This document shows, one piece after another, positions 19,194-28,518 of a stretch of 64,000 nucleotides of DNA (its first letter is position 1; each line of letters opens with the position of its first letter). This stretch comes from Tardiphaga robiniae (GTDB lineage: Bacteria; Pseudomonadota; Alphaproteobacteria; Rhizobiales; Xanthobacteraceae): contig NZ_JABMCJ010000091.1 in assembly GCF_013359755.1 (NCBI RefSeq), forward strand, positions 1 through 64,000, read 5' to 3'. The position numbers and the translations under genes are program-made. The notes beneath the pieces are model-generated. The model did not search any database and was not told the DNA's origin. It saw nothing but the letters and a program-made list of their open reading frames with translations.

Positions 19194-19604
19194 GTGATGA
19201 AACGGCGTGATTTCGGCAATGGGCCGGGCTGTCCGGTCGAGGTGACGCTCGATCTGATCGACGGCAAATGGAAGGGCGTGATCCTGTACCATCTGCAGCA
19301 GGGCAGGCTGCGTTTCGGCGAACTGCGCAAGCTGATGCCGCGGATCACCCAGCGCATGCTGACCAAACAGCTGCGCGCGCTCGAAGAGGATGGGCTGATC
19401 GTTCGGACGGTCTATGCCGAGGTCCCGCCGCGGGTCGAATATGCACTGTCGGAAACCGGGCTCGGATTGCGCCCGGTCATCGATGCCCTCAAGGCGTGGG
19501 GTGACGCGCACAAGATGCGCCAGAAGTCGGTCGCTGCCGCATCGCCCCAGCCGCGCAAAAAAGCGCCGGCGGAGAACAAGGATGTGCCGGCGGACGCAAG
19601 CTAG
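19194..19604 (+). CDS. HxlR family winged-helix transcriptional regulator
   Basis: The product has 136 residues and starts at GTG 19194 or ATG 19197. The HxlR core is clear: CPVEVTLDLIDGKWKGVILY, then FGELRKLMPRITQRMLTKQL and RALEEDGLIVRTVYAEVPPR. Cysteine 13 or so is in the position used for redox sensing in several family members. The last 25 residues are a charged, probably disordered tail. The divergent oxidoreductase is the likely target. Confidence 0.92.
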   Translation: MMKRRDFGNGPGCPVEVTLDLIDGKWKGVILYHLQQGRLRFGELRKLMPRITQRMLTKQLRALEEDGLIVRTVYAEVPPRVEYALSETGLGLRPVIDALKAWGDAHKMRQKSVAAASPQPRKKAPAENKDVPADAS

Positions 19605-19669
19605 TTCCCGCCCTTCTATTGCCCCGCTCAGCAGCCTATATTCGCCGCGATTTCCTCAAAGAGGCCCCG

Positions 19670-21082
19670 ATGATCCCATTTTTCCGCAACGCGGCGACCG
19701 CTTCCGCTCTGTGCGCTATTGTCCTGTCGTCCGCACTCGCGCCGGCTCTTGCACAAGATCGCCGGGTCCCGACTTCGCCCACGGAAATGAAGCTGTCCTA
19801 CGCGCCGATCGTGCAGCGGGTGCAGCCGGCCGTGGTGAATGTCTATGCGGCCAAGACGGTGCAGAATCGCAATCCGTTGCTGGACGATCCGGTGTTCCGC
19901 CGCTTCTTCGGCGGCCAGGGCATGCAGCCGGAGCAGATGCAGCGTTCGCTCGGTTCGGGTGTGATGGTCGACGCATCGGGCCTCGTCGTTACGAACAACC
20001 ACGTCATCGAAGGCGCCGACCAGGTGAAGGTGTCACTGGCGGACAAGCGCGAGTTCGAGGCTGAGATCGTATTGAAGGACAGCCGTACCGATCTGGCGGT
20101 GCTGCGCATCAAGGACAGCAAGGAGAAATTCCCGACGCTGGATTTCTCCAACTCCGACGATCTGCTGGTTGGTGACGTCGTGCTCGCCATCGGCAATCCG
20201 TTTGGCGTTGGCCAGACCGTGACCCACGGTATCGTGTCGGCACTTGCGCGCACGCAGGTCGGCATCACCGACTATCAGTTCTTCATCCAGACCGATGCTG
20301 CGATCAATCCCGGCAATTCCGGTGGCGCGCTGGTCGATATGACCGGCAAGCTGGTCGGCGTGAACACCGCGATTTTCTCGCGCTCCGGCGGTTCGCAGGG
20401 TATCGGCTTTGCGATCCCGGCGAATATGGTGCGCGTCGTCGTGGCCTCCGCCAAATCAGGCGGCAAGGCCGTGAAGCGTCCGTGGCTCGGCGCGCGGCTG
20501 CAGAACATCACGCCCGAGATCGCCGAGACGCTCGGTCTTAAGACGCCATCCGGCGCGCTGGTCGTCAATGTCACGGCGAACAGTCCGGCGGCGAAAGCAG
20601 GCCTCAAGGTCTCCGATCTCGTGACCGCCATCGATGGCCAGACCATCGAGGATCCGAACGCGTTCGAATATCGCTTCGCGACGCGCCCGCTCGGCGGCAC
20701 TGCGCAGCTCGATGCGCAACGCAGTGGCAAGCCGGTGAAGTTGACCGTTGCGCTCGAGGCTGCGCCTGACACGGGCCGCGATGAGATCACGCTGACGGCG
20801 CGTTCGCCATTCCAGGGCGCCAAGGTCGCCAATATCTCGCCGGCTGTTGCCGACGAGTTGCGGCTGGATTCCAGCACCGAAGGCGTCGTCATTACGGAGC
20901 TGACCGACTCGGCCACTGCGGCTGGCGTCGGCTTCCAGAAGGGCGATCTCATCATCGCGGTCAACGGCACCAAGATCGGCAAGACCAGCGATCTCGACAA
21001 GGTGACGCGCGACGGCGCGCGGCTGTGGCGCATCGTGGTGGTGCGCGGCGGTCAGCAGATCAACGTTACACTCGGCGGATGA
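19670..21082 (+). CDS. Periplasmic serine protease of the DegP/HtrA family
   Basis: The product has 470 residues from the ATG opening MIPFFRNAATASALCAIVLS, a Sec signal peptide ending in ALAQ near residue 29. The trypsin-like triad is visible: His111 (TNNHVIEG), Asp141 (SRTDLAVL) and Ser217 (NPGNSGGAL). Two PDZ domains follow (about 270-360 and 380-470). It degrades or refolds misfolded envelope proteins. It overlaps rarA by 4 bp, starting a run of coupled genes. degP and degQ cannot be told apart here. Confidence 0.93.
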   Translation: MIPFFRNAATASALCAIVLSSALAPALAQDRRVPTSPTEMKLSYAPIVQRVQPAVVNVYAAKTVQNRNPLLDDPVFRRFFGGQGMQPEQMQRSLGSGVMVDASGLVVTNNHVIEGADQVKVSLADKREFEAEIVLKDSRTDLAVLRIKDSKEKFPTLDFSNSDDLLVGDVVLAIGNPFGVGQTVTHGIVSALARTQVGITDYQFFIQTDAAINPGNSGGALVDMTGKLVGVNTAIFSRSGGSQGIGFAIPANMVRVVVASAKSGGKAVKRPWLGARLQNITPEIAETLGLKTPSGALVVNVTANSPAAKAGLKVSDLVTAIDGQTIEDPNAFEYRFATRPLGGTAQLDAQRSGKPVKLTVALEAAPDTGRDEITLTARSPFQGAKVANISPAVADELRLDSSTEGVVITELTDSATAAGVGFQKGDLIIAVNGTKIGKTSDLDKVTRDGARLWRIVVVRGGQQINVTLGG

Positions 21083-22410
21083 GCCCGAAACAACCCACTC
21101 TGTCCGCAAACCTGTTTGCCGCAGCCGGGCTGGAGCAGGACGCGCCGCGTCCGCTGCCGGAGCGGCTGCGGCCGCGTGTGCTGTCCGACGTGGTCGGGCA
21201 GGATCACATCCTCGGTCCTGATGGTGCGCTGACGCGCATGCTGGAAACGCGTACGCTGGGTTCGTTGGTGTTCTGGGGACCGCCAGGCACCGGAAAGACC
21301 ACCGTCGCGCGGCTGCTTGCGGACGCAACGGAGCTTCAATTCGAGCAGATATCTGCGGTGTTCTCCGGTGTTGCCGATCTGAAGAAAGTGTTCGAAGCCG
21401 CGCGTGCCCGCCGCGAGATGGGCAAGGGTACGCTGCTGTTCGTCGACGAGGTGCATCGCTTCAACAAAGCACAGCAGGATTCATTCTTGCCTGTGATGGA
21501 GGACGGCACCGTGGTGCTCGTCGGTGCCACTACCGAGAACCCATCCTTCGAGCTCAACGCCGCTCTGTTGTCGCGCGCGCGTGTGCTGGTGTTCCAGTCG
21601 CTGGATGCGGCCGCCATCGAGAAACTGTTCGCGCATGCGGAGAAGGTCGAAGGCCGCGCGCTGCCGCTCGACGCCGAGGCACGTGCGGTGCTGGTACGCA
21701 TGGCCGATGGCGATGGCCGCGCCGCGCTGACTTTGGTGGAAGAAGTCTGGCGCGCCGCGCGGACCAATGAAGTGTTCAACGCCGCGCAGTTGCAGGACAT
21801 CCTGCAACGCCGTGCGCCGATCTACGACAAGTCGGCCGATGGTCACTACAATCTGATCTCGGCGCTCCATAAGTCGGTGCGCGGCAGCGATCCCGACGCG
21901 GCGCTGTATTACCTGTGCCGGATGTTAGACGCCGGCGAGGATCCGCTGTTCCTGGCGCGCCGCGTGGTGCGGATGGCCGTGGAGGACATCGGTCTTGCCG
22001 ATCCGCAGGCGCTGGTGATCTGCAATGCCGCCAAGGATGCCTATGATTTCCTCGGCCATCCCGAAGGCGAACTCGCCATCGCGCAGGCGGTGATCTACAT
22101 CGCCACCGCGCCGAAATCGAATGCTGCCTATATGGCCTACAAGGCCGCGATGCGGACCGCGAAAGAGGGCGGCTCGCTGCTGCCGCCGAAGCACATCCTG
22201 AACTCGCCGACCAAGCTGATGAAGTCCGAAGGCTATGGCGACGGGTACCAATACGACCACGACGCGCCCGAAGCTTTCTCCGGCCAAGACTATTTCCCGG
22301 AAGCCTTGGGGCGTCAGACCTTCTATGATCCGCCTGAGCGCGGGTTCGAACGCGAGATTCGCAAGCGGCTGGATTACTGGACCAGACTGAGGAACGAGAG
22401 ACAATCATGA
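21079..22410 (+). CDS. rarA: Replication-associated recombination protein A (MgsA/RarA AAA+ ATPase)
   Basis: The product has 443 residues. It shows Walker A GPPGTGKTT (67-75), Walker B LLFVDEVH (119-126), sensor 1 GATTENPSFELN and the RarA-specific C-terminal region (GHYNLISALHKSVRGSDPDA, KSNAAYMAYKAA). RarA acts at stalled replication forks and binds SSB. The ATG overlaps the protease stop, and its own stop overlaps the next gene by 4 bp. Confidence 0.96.
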   Translation: MSPKQPTLSANLFAAAGLEQDAPRPLPERLRPRVLSDVVGQDHILGPDGALTRMLETRTLGSLVFWGPPGTGKTTVARLLADATELQFEQISAVFSGVADLKKVFEAARARREMGKGTLLFVDEVHRFNKAQQDSFLPVMEDGTVVLVGATTENPSFELNAALLSRARVLVFQSLDAAAIEKLFAHAEKVEGRALPLDAEARAVLVRMADGDGRAALTLVEEVWRAARTNEVFNAAQLQDILQRRAPIYDKSADGHYNLISALHKSVRGSDPDAALYYLCRMLDAGEDPLFLARRVVRMAVEDIGLADPQALVICNAAKDAYDFLGHPEGELAIAQAVIYIATAPKSNAAYMAYKAAMRTAKEGGSLLPPKHILNSPTKLMKSEGYGDGYQYDHDAPEAFSGQDYFPEALGRQTFYDPPERGFEREIRKRLDYWTRLRNERQS

Positions 22411-23867
22411 GCCGTCGCGACAAGAAGCCTCTCGCCAAGCGTGGTCCCGGTGGTGAGCGCAGCAAGGCGCCGCGTGGCAAGGGCGCCGCGCCGAAGGGCG
22501 CTACCTCCAAAGCCGCCCCGTCGAAGGGCGAGCGGCCGTCATTTGGCAAGGCTGGCCGCGTGAGCAGCGATCGCCCGATGAGTGCGCGTCCGCCGCGTGC
22601 GCGCGCCGGTGAACGCTCGGAGTGGGCCGAGCGGCCGGAGCGGTCCGAGCGATCCGAACGCCCTCAGCGTGCCGAGCGAAGCGAGCGCTTCGATGCGCCG
22701 CAGCGCTCCGTGCGTCCGGCCGGCAAGCGTCCACCAAGCTCGCGTCCTTCCGGTTCGCGTCCGGGCGGCAAGGCCGCGCCGCGTTATGGCAACGCGCCGC
22801 TGCGTGAGCCGCGGATGCCCGCGCCTTATCTCGATGAAGAACCGGCGAAGCCGGAAGTTGCGCCAGCGCCGCTGCCCACCGCCGTGCAGAACGTCATCGT
22901 CACGCCTGATGAGAACGGGATGCGCGTCGATCGCTTTCTCGAAGCGCATTTCCCCGGCCTGTCATTCTCCCATATCCAGCGCATCGTCCGCAAAGGCGAG
23001 CTGCGCGTGAACGGCAAGCGTGCTGACAGCAAGGATAGGCTGGAAGAGGGACAGACCGTCCGCATTCCGCCGCTGAAGCTCGATGCGCCGAAGGTCGTCG
23101 GTGAACTCTCGGAGGCTGCCAACAAGACTCTGCAGGCGCTCAAGGAGATGACGATCTACGAGGACGCCGACGTCATGGTGCTGAACAAACCTGCCGGCCT
23201 TGCCGTGCAGGGCGGCTCGGGCATGACACGTCACGTCGACATGATGCTGGAAGTGATGCGCGACGCCAAGGGACAGAAGCCGCGCCTGGTGCACCGTCTC
23301 GACCGTGAAACGTCGGGCTGCCTGTTGATCGCCAAAACGCGCTTCGCCGCCACCAAACTCACCGGCGCGTTCCGCGAACGCTCTGCGCGAAAAATCTATT
23401 GGGCGCTGGTTGCCGGCGTACCGAAGCCCAAGCAGGGACGCATCTCGACCTATCTGGCCAAGGAAGAGAACGAGGAAGACACCATCATGCGCGTCGCCAA
23501 GCATGGCGACGAGGGCGCAAGCCACGCGGTGACCTATTACGCCGTGGTGGAGACCTCGGCGCAGAAACTCGCCTGGGTGTCGCTGAAGCCGGTGACGGGG
23601 CGTACGCATCAGTTGCGCGCGCATATGGCGCATATCGGCCACGCGATCGTCGGCGACCCGAAATATTTCAACATCGAGAACTGGCAGTTGCCGGGCGGCA
23701 TTCAGAAGCGTCTGCATCTGCTGGCGCGCCGCATCGTGATCCCGCATCCGCGTGGCGGCGTGATCGACGCGACGGCGCCGCTGCCGCCGCATATGCTCCA
23801 ATCGTGGAACTTGCTCGGTCTCGAACACGACCGGTTCGATCCGATCGAGAACGCACCGGAAGAGTAG
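22407..23867 (+). CDS. RluC/RluD-type 23S rRNA pseudouridine synthase with long disordered N-terminus
   Basis: The product has 486 residues. Residues 1 to about 155 are low complexity, rich in Arg, Pro, Ser, Glu and Lys with repeated ERSERP-like units, and look disordered. Then an S4 RNA-binding domain (FSHIQRIVRKGELRVNGKRA) and the catalytic domain follow. The latter has HRLDRETSG with catalytic Asp299, and GRTHQLRAHMAHIGHAIVGD. Usual family members have about 300-330 residues, so the extension is extra. It probably modifies 23S rRNA; the exact position cannot be given. Confidence 0.92.
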   Translation: MSRRDKKPLAKRGPGGERSKAPRGKGAAPKGATSKAAPSKGERPSFGKAGRVSSDRPMSARPPRARAGERSEWAERPERSERSERPQRAERSERFDAPQRSVRPAGKRPPSSRPSGSRPGGKAAPRYGNAPLREPRMPAPYLDEEPAKPEVAPAPLPTAVQNVIVTPDENGMRVDRFLEAHFPGLSFSHIQRIVRKGELRVNGKRADSKDRLEEGQTVRIPPLKLDAPKVVGELSEAANKTLQALKEMTIYEDADVMVLNKPAGLAVQGGSGMTRHVDMMLEVMRDAKGQKPRLVHRLDRETSGCLLIAKTRFAATKLTGAFRERSARKIYWALVAGVPKPKQGRISTYLAKEENEEDTIMRVAKHGDEGASHAVTYYAVVETSAQKLAWVSLKPVTGRTHQLRAHMAHIGHAIVGDPKYFNIENWQLPGGIQKRLHLLARRIVIPHPRGGVIDATAPLPPHMLQSWNLLGLEHDRFDPIENAPEE

Positions 23868-23871
23868 GGCG

Positions 23872-24552
23872 TTGTCGGGCTCCGACGACATCCCGTGCGC
23901 GACGTCGGCAACCGCCGACGTGCCCGATTTCGACGCGGCGTTTCGCGCGCGTCTGCATGATCTGTTCGTATGGCGTCGCGATATCAGGCGCTTCAAGTCC
24001 GATCCACTGCCGGCGGACTTTCTCGATCGCCTGCTCGATACTGCGTGCCTCGCGCCTTCGGTGGGCCTGAGCCAGCCATGGCGCTTTGTCATCGTCGACG
24101 ATGCGTCACGTCGTCAGGCCGTGCTGGAGAATTTCAGCGCCTGCAATGCCGAGGCGTTGAGCGCCTATACCGGCGAACTCGCGCAGAGCTATGCGACGCT
24201 CAAGCTCGCTGGTCTGCGCGAAGCGCCATGCCACCTCGCGGTATTTGCAGACCACGCGACGGATGTCGGCCACGGCCTTGGCCGCCGCACCATGCCGGAG
24301 ATGGCGGACTATTCGGTGGTGACGGCGATCGCAACCATGTGGCTCGCCGCGCGCGCTGAAGGCATCGGCATGGGCTGGGTCTCGATCCTCGATCCTGCCG
24401 CGATTGCCGTGACACTCGATATACCTCGTGACTGGCGGTTGATCGGCTATTTCTGCATCGGTTATCCGGAGATCGACGACGATCGGCCGGAACTCGAGCG
24501 CGCCGGATGGGAACGCCGTCATTCGGCAGCGGATCACATTGTCCGGCGCTGA
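23872..24552 (+). CDS. bluB: 5,6-dimethylbenzimidazole synthase
   Basis: The product has 226 residues if read from the TTG at 23872; a GTG at 23920 would give a shorter form. The BluB nitroreductase-fold signature is evident: FVWRRDIRRF, CLAPSVGLSQPWRFVIV, TAIATMWLAARAEGIGMGWV and YFCIGYPEIDDDRPELERAG. BluB cleaves FMNH2 to make the lower ligand of vitamin B12. No cobalamin riboswitch precedes it. It follows the pseudouridine synthase after 4 nt and may be co-transcribed. Confidence 0.92.
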   Translation: MSGSDDIPCATSATADVPDFDAAFRARLHDLFVWRRDIRRFKSDPLPADFLDRLLDTACLAPSVGLSQPWRFVIVDDASRRQAVLENFSACNAEALSAYTGELAQSYATLKLAGLREAPCHLAVFADHATDVGHGLGRRTMPEMADYSVVTAIATMWLAARAEGIGMGWVSILDPAAIAVTLDIPRDWRLIGYFCIGYPEIDDDRPELERAGWERRHSAADHIVRR

Positions 24553-24581
24553 CACTTGATGTGATGCGGGATCGTGACAAC

Positions 24582-24905
24582 ATGAGACCAATGAGACATC
24601 GCTCCATCCCATTCGCTCTGTTGGTCGCCGTTGCGGCGGCGCTCTCTGCTGCGCCTGCGGTCGCGCAGGTTATCGGAGTGCCCGGCAACCCGGCCTTGAT
24701 CACGCCACTGCCGCCCGCACCGCCACCGCCGCGGATAGAAGTACCTGTCGTGCCGCAACTCGGCGATCTGCCACGACAACAGAATGTGCCGCAGGCGCGG
24801 CGCTCCTTCAGTGATCGCATCACCGACTGCCTTCAGGACGGGGCCGCTGCGGGTCTCGGCCCGAATGATCGTGCGACCTATTCGCGGGCCTGTGCCAATC
24901 GCTGA
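24582..24905 (+). CDS. Small secreted proline-rich protein of unknown function
   Basis: The product has about 107 residues from ATG 24582 (or 104 from 24591). A clear signal peptide (SIPFALLVAVAAALSAAPAV, AQ) is followed by a proline-rich stretch (TPLPPAPPPPRIEVP) and a C-terminal part with two cysteines (DRITDCLQDG, YSRACANR) that could form a disulfide. I do not recognise a family. It lies between bluB and the ATP12 gene on the same strand. Confidence 0.7.
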   Translation: MRPMRHRSIPFALLVAVAAALSAAPAVAQVIGVPGNPALITPLPPAPPPPRIEVPVVPQLGDLPRQQNVPQARRSFSDRITDCLQDGAAAGLGPNDRATYSRACANR

Positions 24906-24981
24906 CACGAGCGATTTGGTCTCGCGTGGCGCCCGTCTGTCGCGTAAATTGACGGCTGGCGAACAGGAATTGAGACCCTCG

Positions 24982-25773
24982 ATGCGTGAATTGTTTGACG
25001 AAGTGTACGGCCAGTCGCAGCTCGATCCGCAAGAGGCGGTGCGACGGTCGACGCGAGGTCCACAGCGCAAGCGTTTCTACAAGACCGTTGGGATGAGCGA
25101 GACGCCGGATGGCTTTGCCATCATGCTCGACGACAAGACCGTACGCACGCCATCGCGCCATCCGCTGGTCGTTCCTACATCAGCCATTGCCGAGGTCATG
25201 GTTGCGGAATGGGACGCGCAGCAGGATGTCATCGACCCCACGAGCATGCCGGTGACGCGCCTAGCCAATAGCGTGATCGATGCGATCCGCGATAAGGCGC
25301 AGACCCAGGCGGTGGCTGACGATATCGCCAAATACTTCAGCACGGATCTGCTGTTCTATCGCGCCGGCTATCCCGAGGCGCTTATCGCGCGCGAGGCTGC
25401 GGCATGGGACCCTGTCTTGTTCTGGGCTGCCGATGATCTCGGCGCGCATTTCATTCTGGCCGAGGGCATCGTGCATGTCAGCCAGCCCGAACAGGCCGTC
25501 GCATCTGCCCGCGCGGCGCTGCCGAGCGATCCATGGGCGGTTGCCGCGCTGCATCTGGTGACCACGATCACCGGTTCGGCGCTGCTCGCGCTCGCACTGC
25601 TCCATGGCCATCTGAATGCCGATCAGGTCTGGACCGCTGCCTTTGTCGACGAGGACTGGAATATCGAGAAGTGGGGCCTCGACGAGGAGGTCGCAGCGCG
25701 ACGGGCGGCGCGGCAGGTGGATTTCAAGGCTGCCGTGCTGGTGCTGAAGGCGGTCACGCCGTCAGCGGGTTAA
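24982..25773 (+). CDS. F1-ATPase assembly chaperone, ATP12 family
   Basis: The product has 263 residues from the ATG opening MRELFDEVYGQSQLDPQEAV. Family marks are KRFYKTVGMSETPDGFAIML, LDDKTVRTP, VAEWDAQQDVIDPTSMPVTR and FSTDLLFYRA. ATP12 proteins bind the alpha subunit during assembly of the F1 sector in mitochondria and alphaproteobacteria. Its TAA stop forms part of a CtrA-type box for the next gene. Confidence 0.92.
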   Translation: MRELFDEVYGQSQLDPQEAVRRSTRGPQRKRFYKTVGMSETPDGFAIMLDDKTVRTPSRHPLVVPTSAIAEVMVAEWDAQQDVIDPTSMPVTRLANSVIDAIRDKAQTQAVADDIAKYFSTDLLFYRAGYPEALIAREAAAWDPVLFWAADDLGAHFILAEGIVHVSQPEQAVASARAALPSDPWAVAALHLVTTITGSALLALALLHGHLNADQVWTAAFVDEDWNIEKWGLDEEVAARRAARQVDFKAAVLVLKAVTPSAG

Positions 25774-25785
25774 TCGGAAGTTAAC
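25770..25785 (+). promoter_or_regulatory. Perfect CtrA-type box TTAA-N7-TTAAC before the FliK-like gene
   Basis: TTAA (25770-25773), seven bases, then TTAAC (25781-25785) match the alphaproteobacterial CtrA full-site consensus exactly. A further TTAAC starts at 25791. The site lies 46 nt before the ATG of the FliK-like gene and overlaps the upstream stop codon. CtrA controls flagellar and cell-cycle genes in this class, which fits the downstream product. Binding is inferred. Confidence 0.6.
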
Positions 25786-25830
25786 GACCGTTAACTAGCG
25801 TAGCTGCACCATTGTCCGGTGCCGCTCACC

Positions 25831-27567
25831 ATGCCGACTCCCGTCAATTCGATCTTACCGGTTGTCTCCGCGCAGGGCGTGGCGAGCGAAGTCGCGTTTC
25901 AGCCCGGCAGCGTGATTGCCGGCCGCGTGCTGTCGGTCTCGCCAGACAATCAGGTCCGTATCGCCATCGGGCACAGCACGATCGACGTGCAATCGCAGGT
26001 GCCGTTGCAGGCCGGGCAGGTGCTGCAATTCGCAGTGTCGAAGACGGACAACGGCAACGTCCAGCTTGCCATCGTGACGCCGCAGACTGCGGGTGCAGGG
26101 CAGGCGGGCGGCGTGTCCTCCGGCAACGTGACCCTCGCGCCGGATTTGCCAATCAATCTCGCCAATGCCATCGCGACCTCCAAGATCCAGCTGACATCGC
26201 TGGAAGCACAGGCGGTCTCCACCGCCACGCAAAGCGCCGTGACGCAGCAGGCGAGCCTTGCCACGCTGTTTGCCAATCTCGGAGCCGCCACCTCGCTGAA
26301 GGGGTTGCCGCAGCAGTTGCAGCAGGCGGTCGCGCAGGTGCTGGCGCAACGTCCGCCGCTCGACGCCCAGCTCACCGGCGAGGAAGTCAAATCGGCGTTC
26401 CAGAATTCCGGCCTGTTTCTGGAATCATCGCTGGCCAAGGGATCGCTGCCGCAAGGCGGGCTGCCCGATATGAAGGCGGCATTGATTGTGTTGCGCCAGG
26501 CGTTGGCGACGACGCTCGCCACCGCGAGTCCGACCCAGAGCACAACGCCAGCGACGGCGAATGCAGCGACGCCGGTCGCTACGCCGGAGCAGCCAGCATC
26601 GACATTGGCAAACGCGCTCCCCAATGCAGCGGCGCAGATCACGACACAGCAGGCGCAGGCCGCTGCAGCGACAATGGTCATGCTGCCCAAGACGGGCATC
26701 AAGAACGATCCGCTGCAGCAGGCTGGACTTCTCGCCGCAGACGAGCCCGTGCTCGATGTTGTGGCTCAGACCGCACCGGCCGTGGCAAAAGCTCCCGAAG
26801 CGGCTGCACGCTTGGCTATCAATGGCGCAGCGCTCAACCTGCTTCGGGAAGCGCTGCAGACGGCTCCGAAGGGCATGGGAAGCGCAGCATCGCTGGTGTT
26901 CGACGACAGCATGATGATGGATCTGCTGCCCGCTACGAAGGCGCCAGCGGGCCAGCCGGGTGCCGAAACGAACATCGCGCGCAACACCCTTCCGCCGCCG
27001 CCGTTACGCGGCGGGCTGCCGACGGCACAGCCGATGGCTTTGCCGACACTCCCGGCAAATGCGCCGCTGGGCACCACCGTGCATCATCTGCTCGCGGATA
27101 CCGATGCGGCGCTGGCGCGCCAGACCCTGCTGCAGGTGGCATCCTTGCCGGATCGTGCGGACGGTCTTGCAGCGCCGCGGCTCGATCAGGCATCGCCGCG
27201 CTGGAGTTTTGAAATTCCGTTTGCTGTACCGAACGGCACCGCCATGGCGCAGTTCGAGATTTCGCGTGATGGCGGCAATGGCAGCGAGGCTGAAGCGGCC
27301 AAGCAAGTCTGGCGTGCGCGCTTTTCACTCGATGTTGAGCCCGCCGGCCCGGTTCATGCGCTGGTCTCGCTGACCGGCGACAAGACGTCGGTGCGGATGT
27401 GGGCCGAGCGTCCGGCGACAGCGCTGCAATTGCAGGCCGGTACGGCGCAGCTCAATCAGGCGCTGATCCGCGCCAATCTGCAGCCGGGCGACATCGTGGT
27501 CCGCGAGGGTGCACCGATGCAGCCCGCGCCGGCATCGGCGGGGCATTTTCTGGATCGCGCGCTATGA
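25831..27567 (+). CDS. FliK-like protein (flagellar hook-length control domain)
   Basis: The product has 578 residues from the ATG at 25831; a GTG 12 nt upstream is possible. The N-terminal part ([20 protein letters not shown]) looks like a small beta domain. The middle is low complexity, rich in Ala, Thr, Gln and Pro, as is usual for molecular-ruler proteins. The C-terminal 130 residues resemble the FliK switch domain ([46 protein letters not shown]). FliK measures hook length and triggers the FlhB specificity switch. No other hook gene is nearby, so it may serve another secretion role. Confidence 0.75.
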   Translation: MPTPVNSILPVVSAQGVASEVAFQPGSVIAGRVLSVSPDNQVRIAIGHSTIDVQSQVPLQAGQVLQFAVSKTDNGNVQLAIVTPQTAGAGQAGGVSSGNVTLAPDLPINLANAIATSKIQLTSLEAQAVSTATQSAVTQQASLATLFANLGAATSLKGLPQQLQQAVAQVLAQRPPLDAQLTGEEVKSAFQNSGLFLESSLAKGSLPQGGLPDMKAALIVLRQALATTLATASPTQSTTPATANAATPVATPEQPASTLANALPNAAAQITTQQAQAAAATMVMLPKTGIKNDPLQQAGLLAADEPVLDVVAQTAPAVAKAPEAAARLAINGAALNLLREALQTAPKGMGSAASLVFDDSMMMDLLPATKAPAGQPGAETNIARNTLPPPPLRGGLPTAQPMALPTLPANAPLGTTVHHLLADTDAALARQTLLQVASLPDRADGLAAPRLDQASPRWSFEIPFAVPNGTAMAQFEISRDGGNGSEAEAAKQVWRARFSLDVEPAGPVHALVSLTGDKTSVRMWAERPATALQLQAGTAQLNQALIRANLQPGDIVVREGAPMQPAPASAGHFLDRAL

Positions 27568-27830
27568 TCGTGCAGCCCAAAAGATCGCTCGCCGTCGCGC
27601 TGCATTACGACAAGACCGGCGCGCCTGTTGTCACCGCGAAAGGCAAGGGCGCGATCGGTGAGAAGATCATCGAGGTCGCCAAGGCCCACGATATTCCCAT
27701 CGAGGAAAATGAGGTACTCGCCGGGGCACTCTCGAATGTCGAAATAGGTGATGAGATTCCAGCCGAGCTCTACAAGGCTGTCGCGGAAGTGCTGGTCTTC
27801 GTGCTCAGGCTGTCGGGCCGCGCACACTAG
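27564..27830 (+). CDS. Free-standing FlhB C-terminal domain-like protein
   Basis: The product has 88 residues. It matches the cytoplasmic domain of FlhB/YscU family export switches after the cleavage site: [20 protein letters not shown], then [20 protein letters not shown], then [20 protein letters not shown]. The membrane domain and the NPTH autocleavage motif are absent. It overlaps the FliK-like gene by 4 bp. Such proteins are known as FlhB homologues of unknown role (the Bacillus YlqH type). Physical coupling to FliK suggests they act together. Confidence 0.85.
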   Translation: MIVQPKRSLAVALHYDKTGAPVVTAKGKGAIGEKIIEVAKAHDIPIEENEVLAGALSNVEIGDEIPAELYKAVAEVLVFVLRLSGRAH

Positions 27831-28056
27831 CCTCGTCATTCGGCCGCGATACATGTCAGATCGTTGAACTGTTCTGCGCTGACCTTTCGAGGCTGGTGAT
27901 CTCGCATCCGCGAGCTATCAACCCTCAGTCCGCCCGGCATGAATGTAGATTTGTTGCAGCGCATTTCCTGTCGCGCACAAGCTGATGCTTGCCAAGTTCC
28001 AGCTTTGTGCAACTATGAAACCCGGGAGAGGCTAGTGCTCGCCTGACGCTGTTGGA

Positions 28057-28518
28057 ATGGGGGATCACGTGAGTGAGACGCTGCATCCGAACGCTCCGCA
28101 TCATCTGCCTGGCTTCATTACCGCTCCCGGCGAGACTGACACGCTCATGGTTGTGGTCGGAATCGTTCTGATCGGCTCCATCATGATGGTCGGCAATCTG
28201 TATCTGCGCTTGCACAGCATGCCGGAGCGCATGGCGCACAAGTCGCAGAAGCTGCAGTTTGAAATCGTGGCCGTGTTGGGTTTGATCGCGTTGTTCACCC
28301 ACAACCATCTGTTCTGGATAATCGGGCTGTTGCTGGCGATGATCGATCTGCCGGATTTCAGCACGCCGCTGCGCAGTATCGCAGGATCGGTGCGGAAGAT
28401 TGCCGACGGCGATGCTACCAGCGAAACCACCGAGCTGTCCGGTGAACCACCACCGCTCCCTGTCACGGCAGAAACATCGAGCCGTCCCGGCGAAGCCGGA
28501 GGGCACGGTCATGCTTGA
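28057..28518 (+). CDS. Two-helix inner-membrane protein paired with an HlyD-type gene (DUF3302-like)
   Basis: The product has 153 residues from ATG 28057; a GTG at 28069 with a GGGGG site before it may be the true start. There are two hydrophobic helices (LMVVVGIVLIGSIMMVGNLY and AVLGLIALFTHNHLFWIIGL) with MPERMAHKSQK between them and a soluble tail. It resembles the small partner (YiaW/DUF3302) of YiaV-type membrane-fusion proteins; that link is tentative. It overlaps the next gene by 8 bp. Confidence 0.7.
   Translation: MGDHVSETLHPNAPHHLPGFITAPGETDTLMVVVGIVLIGSIMMVGNLYLRLHSMPERMAHKSQKLQFEIVAVLGLIALFTHNHLFWIIGLLLAMIDLPDFSTPLRSIAGSVRKIADGDATSETTELSGEPPPLPVTAETSSRPGEAGGHGHA

Noticed and set aside
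23780-23872. A cobalamin riboswitch before bluB
   Set aside because: The gene starts 4 nt after the upstream stop, and no B12-box-like sequence is visible.
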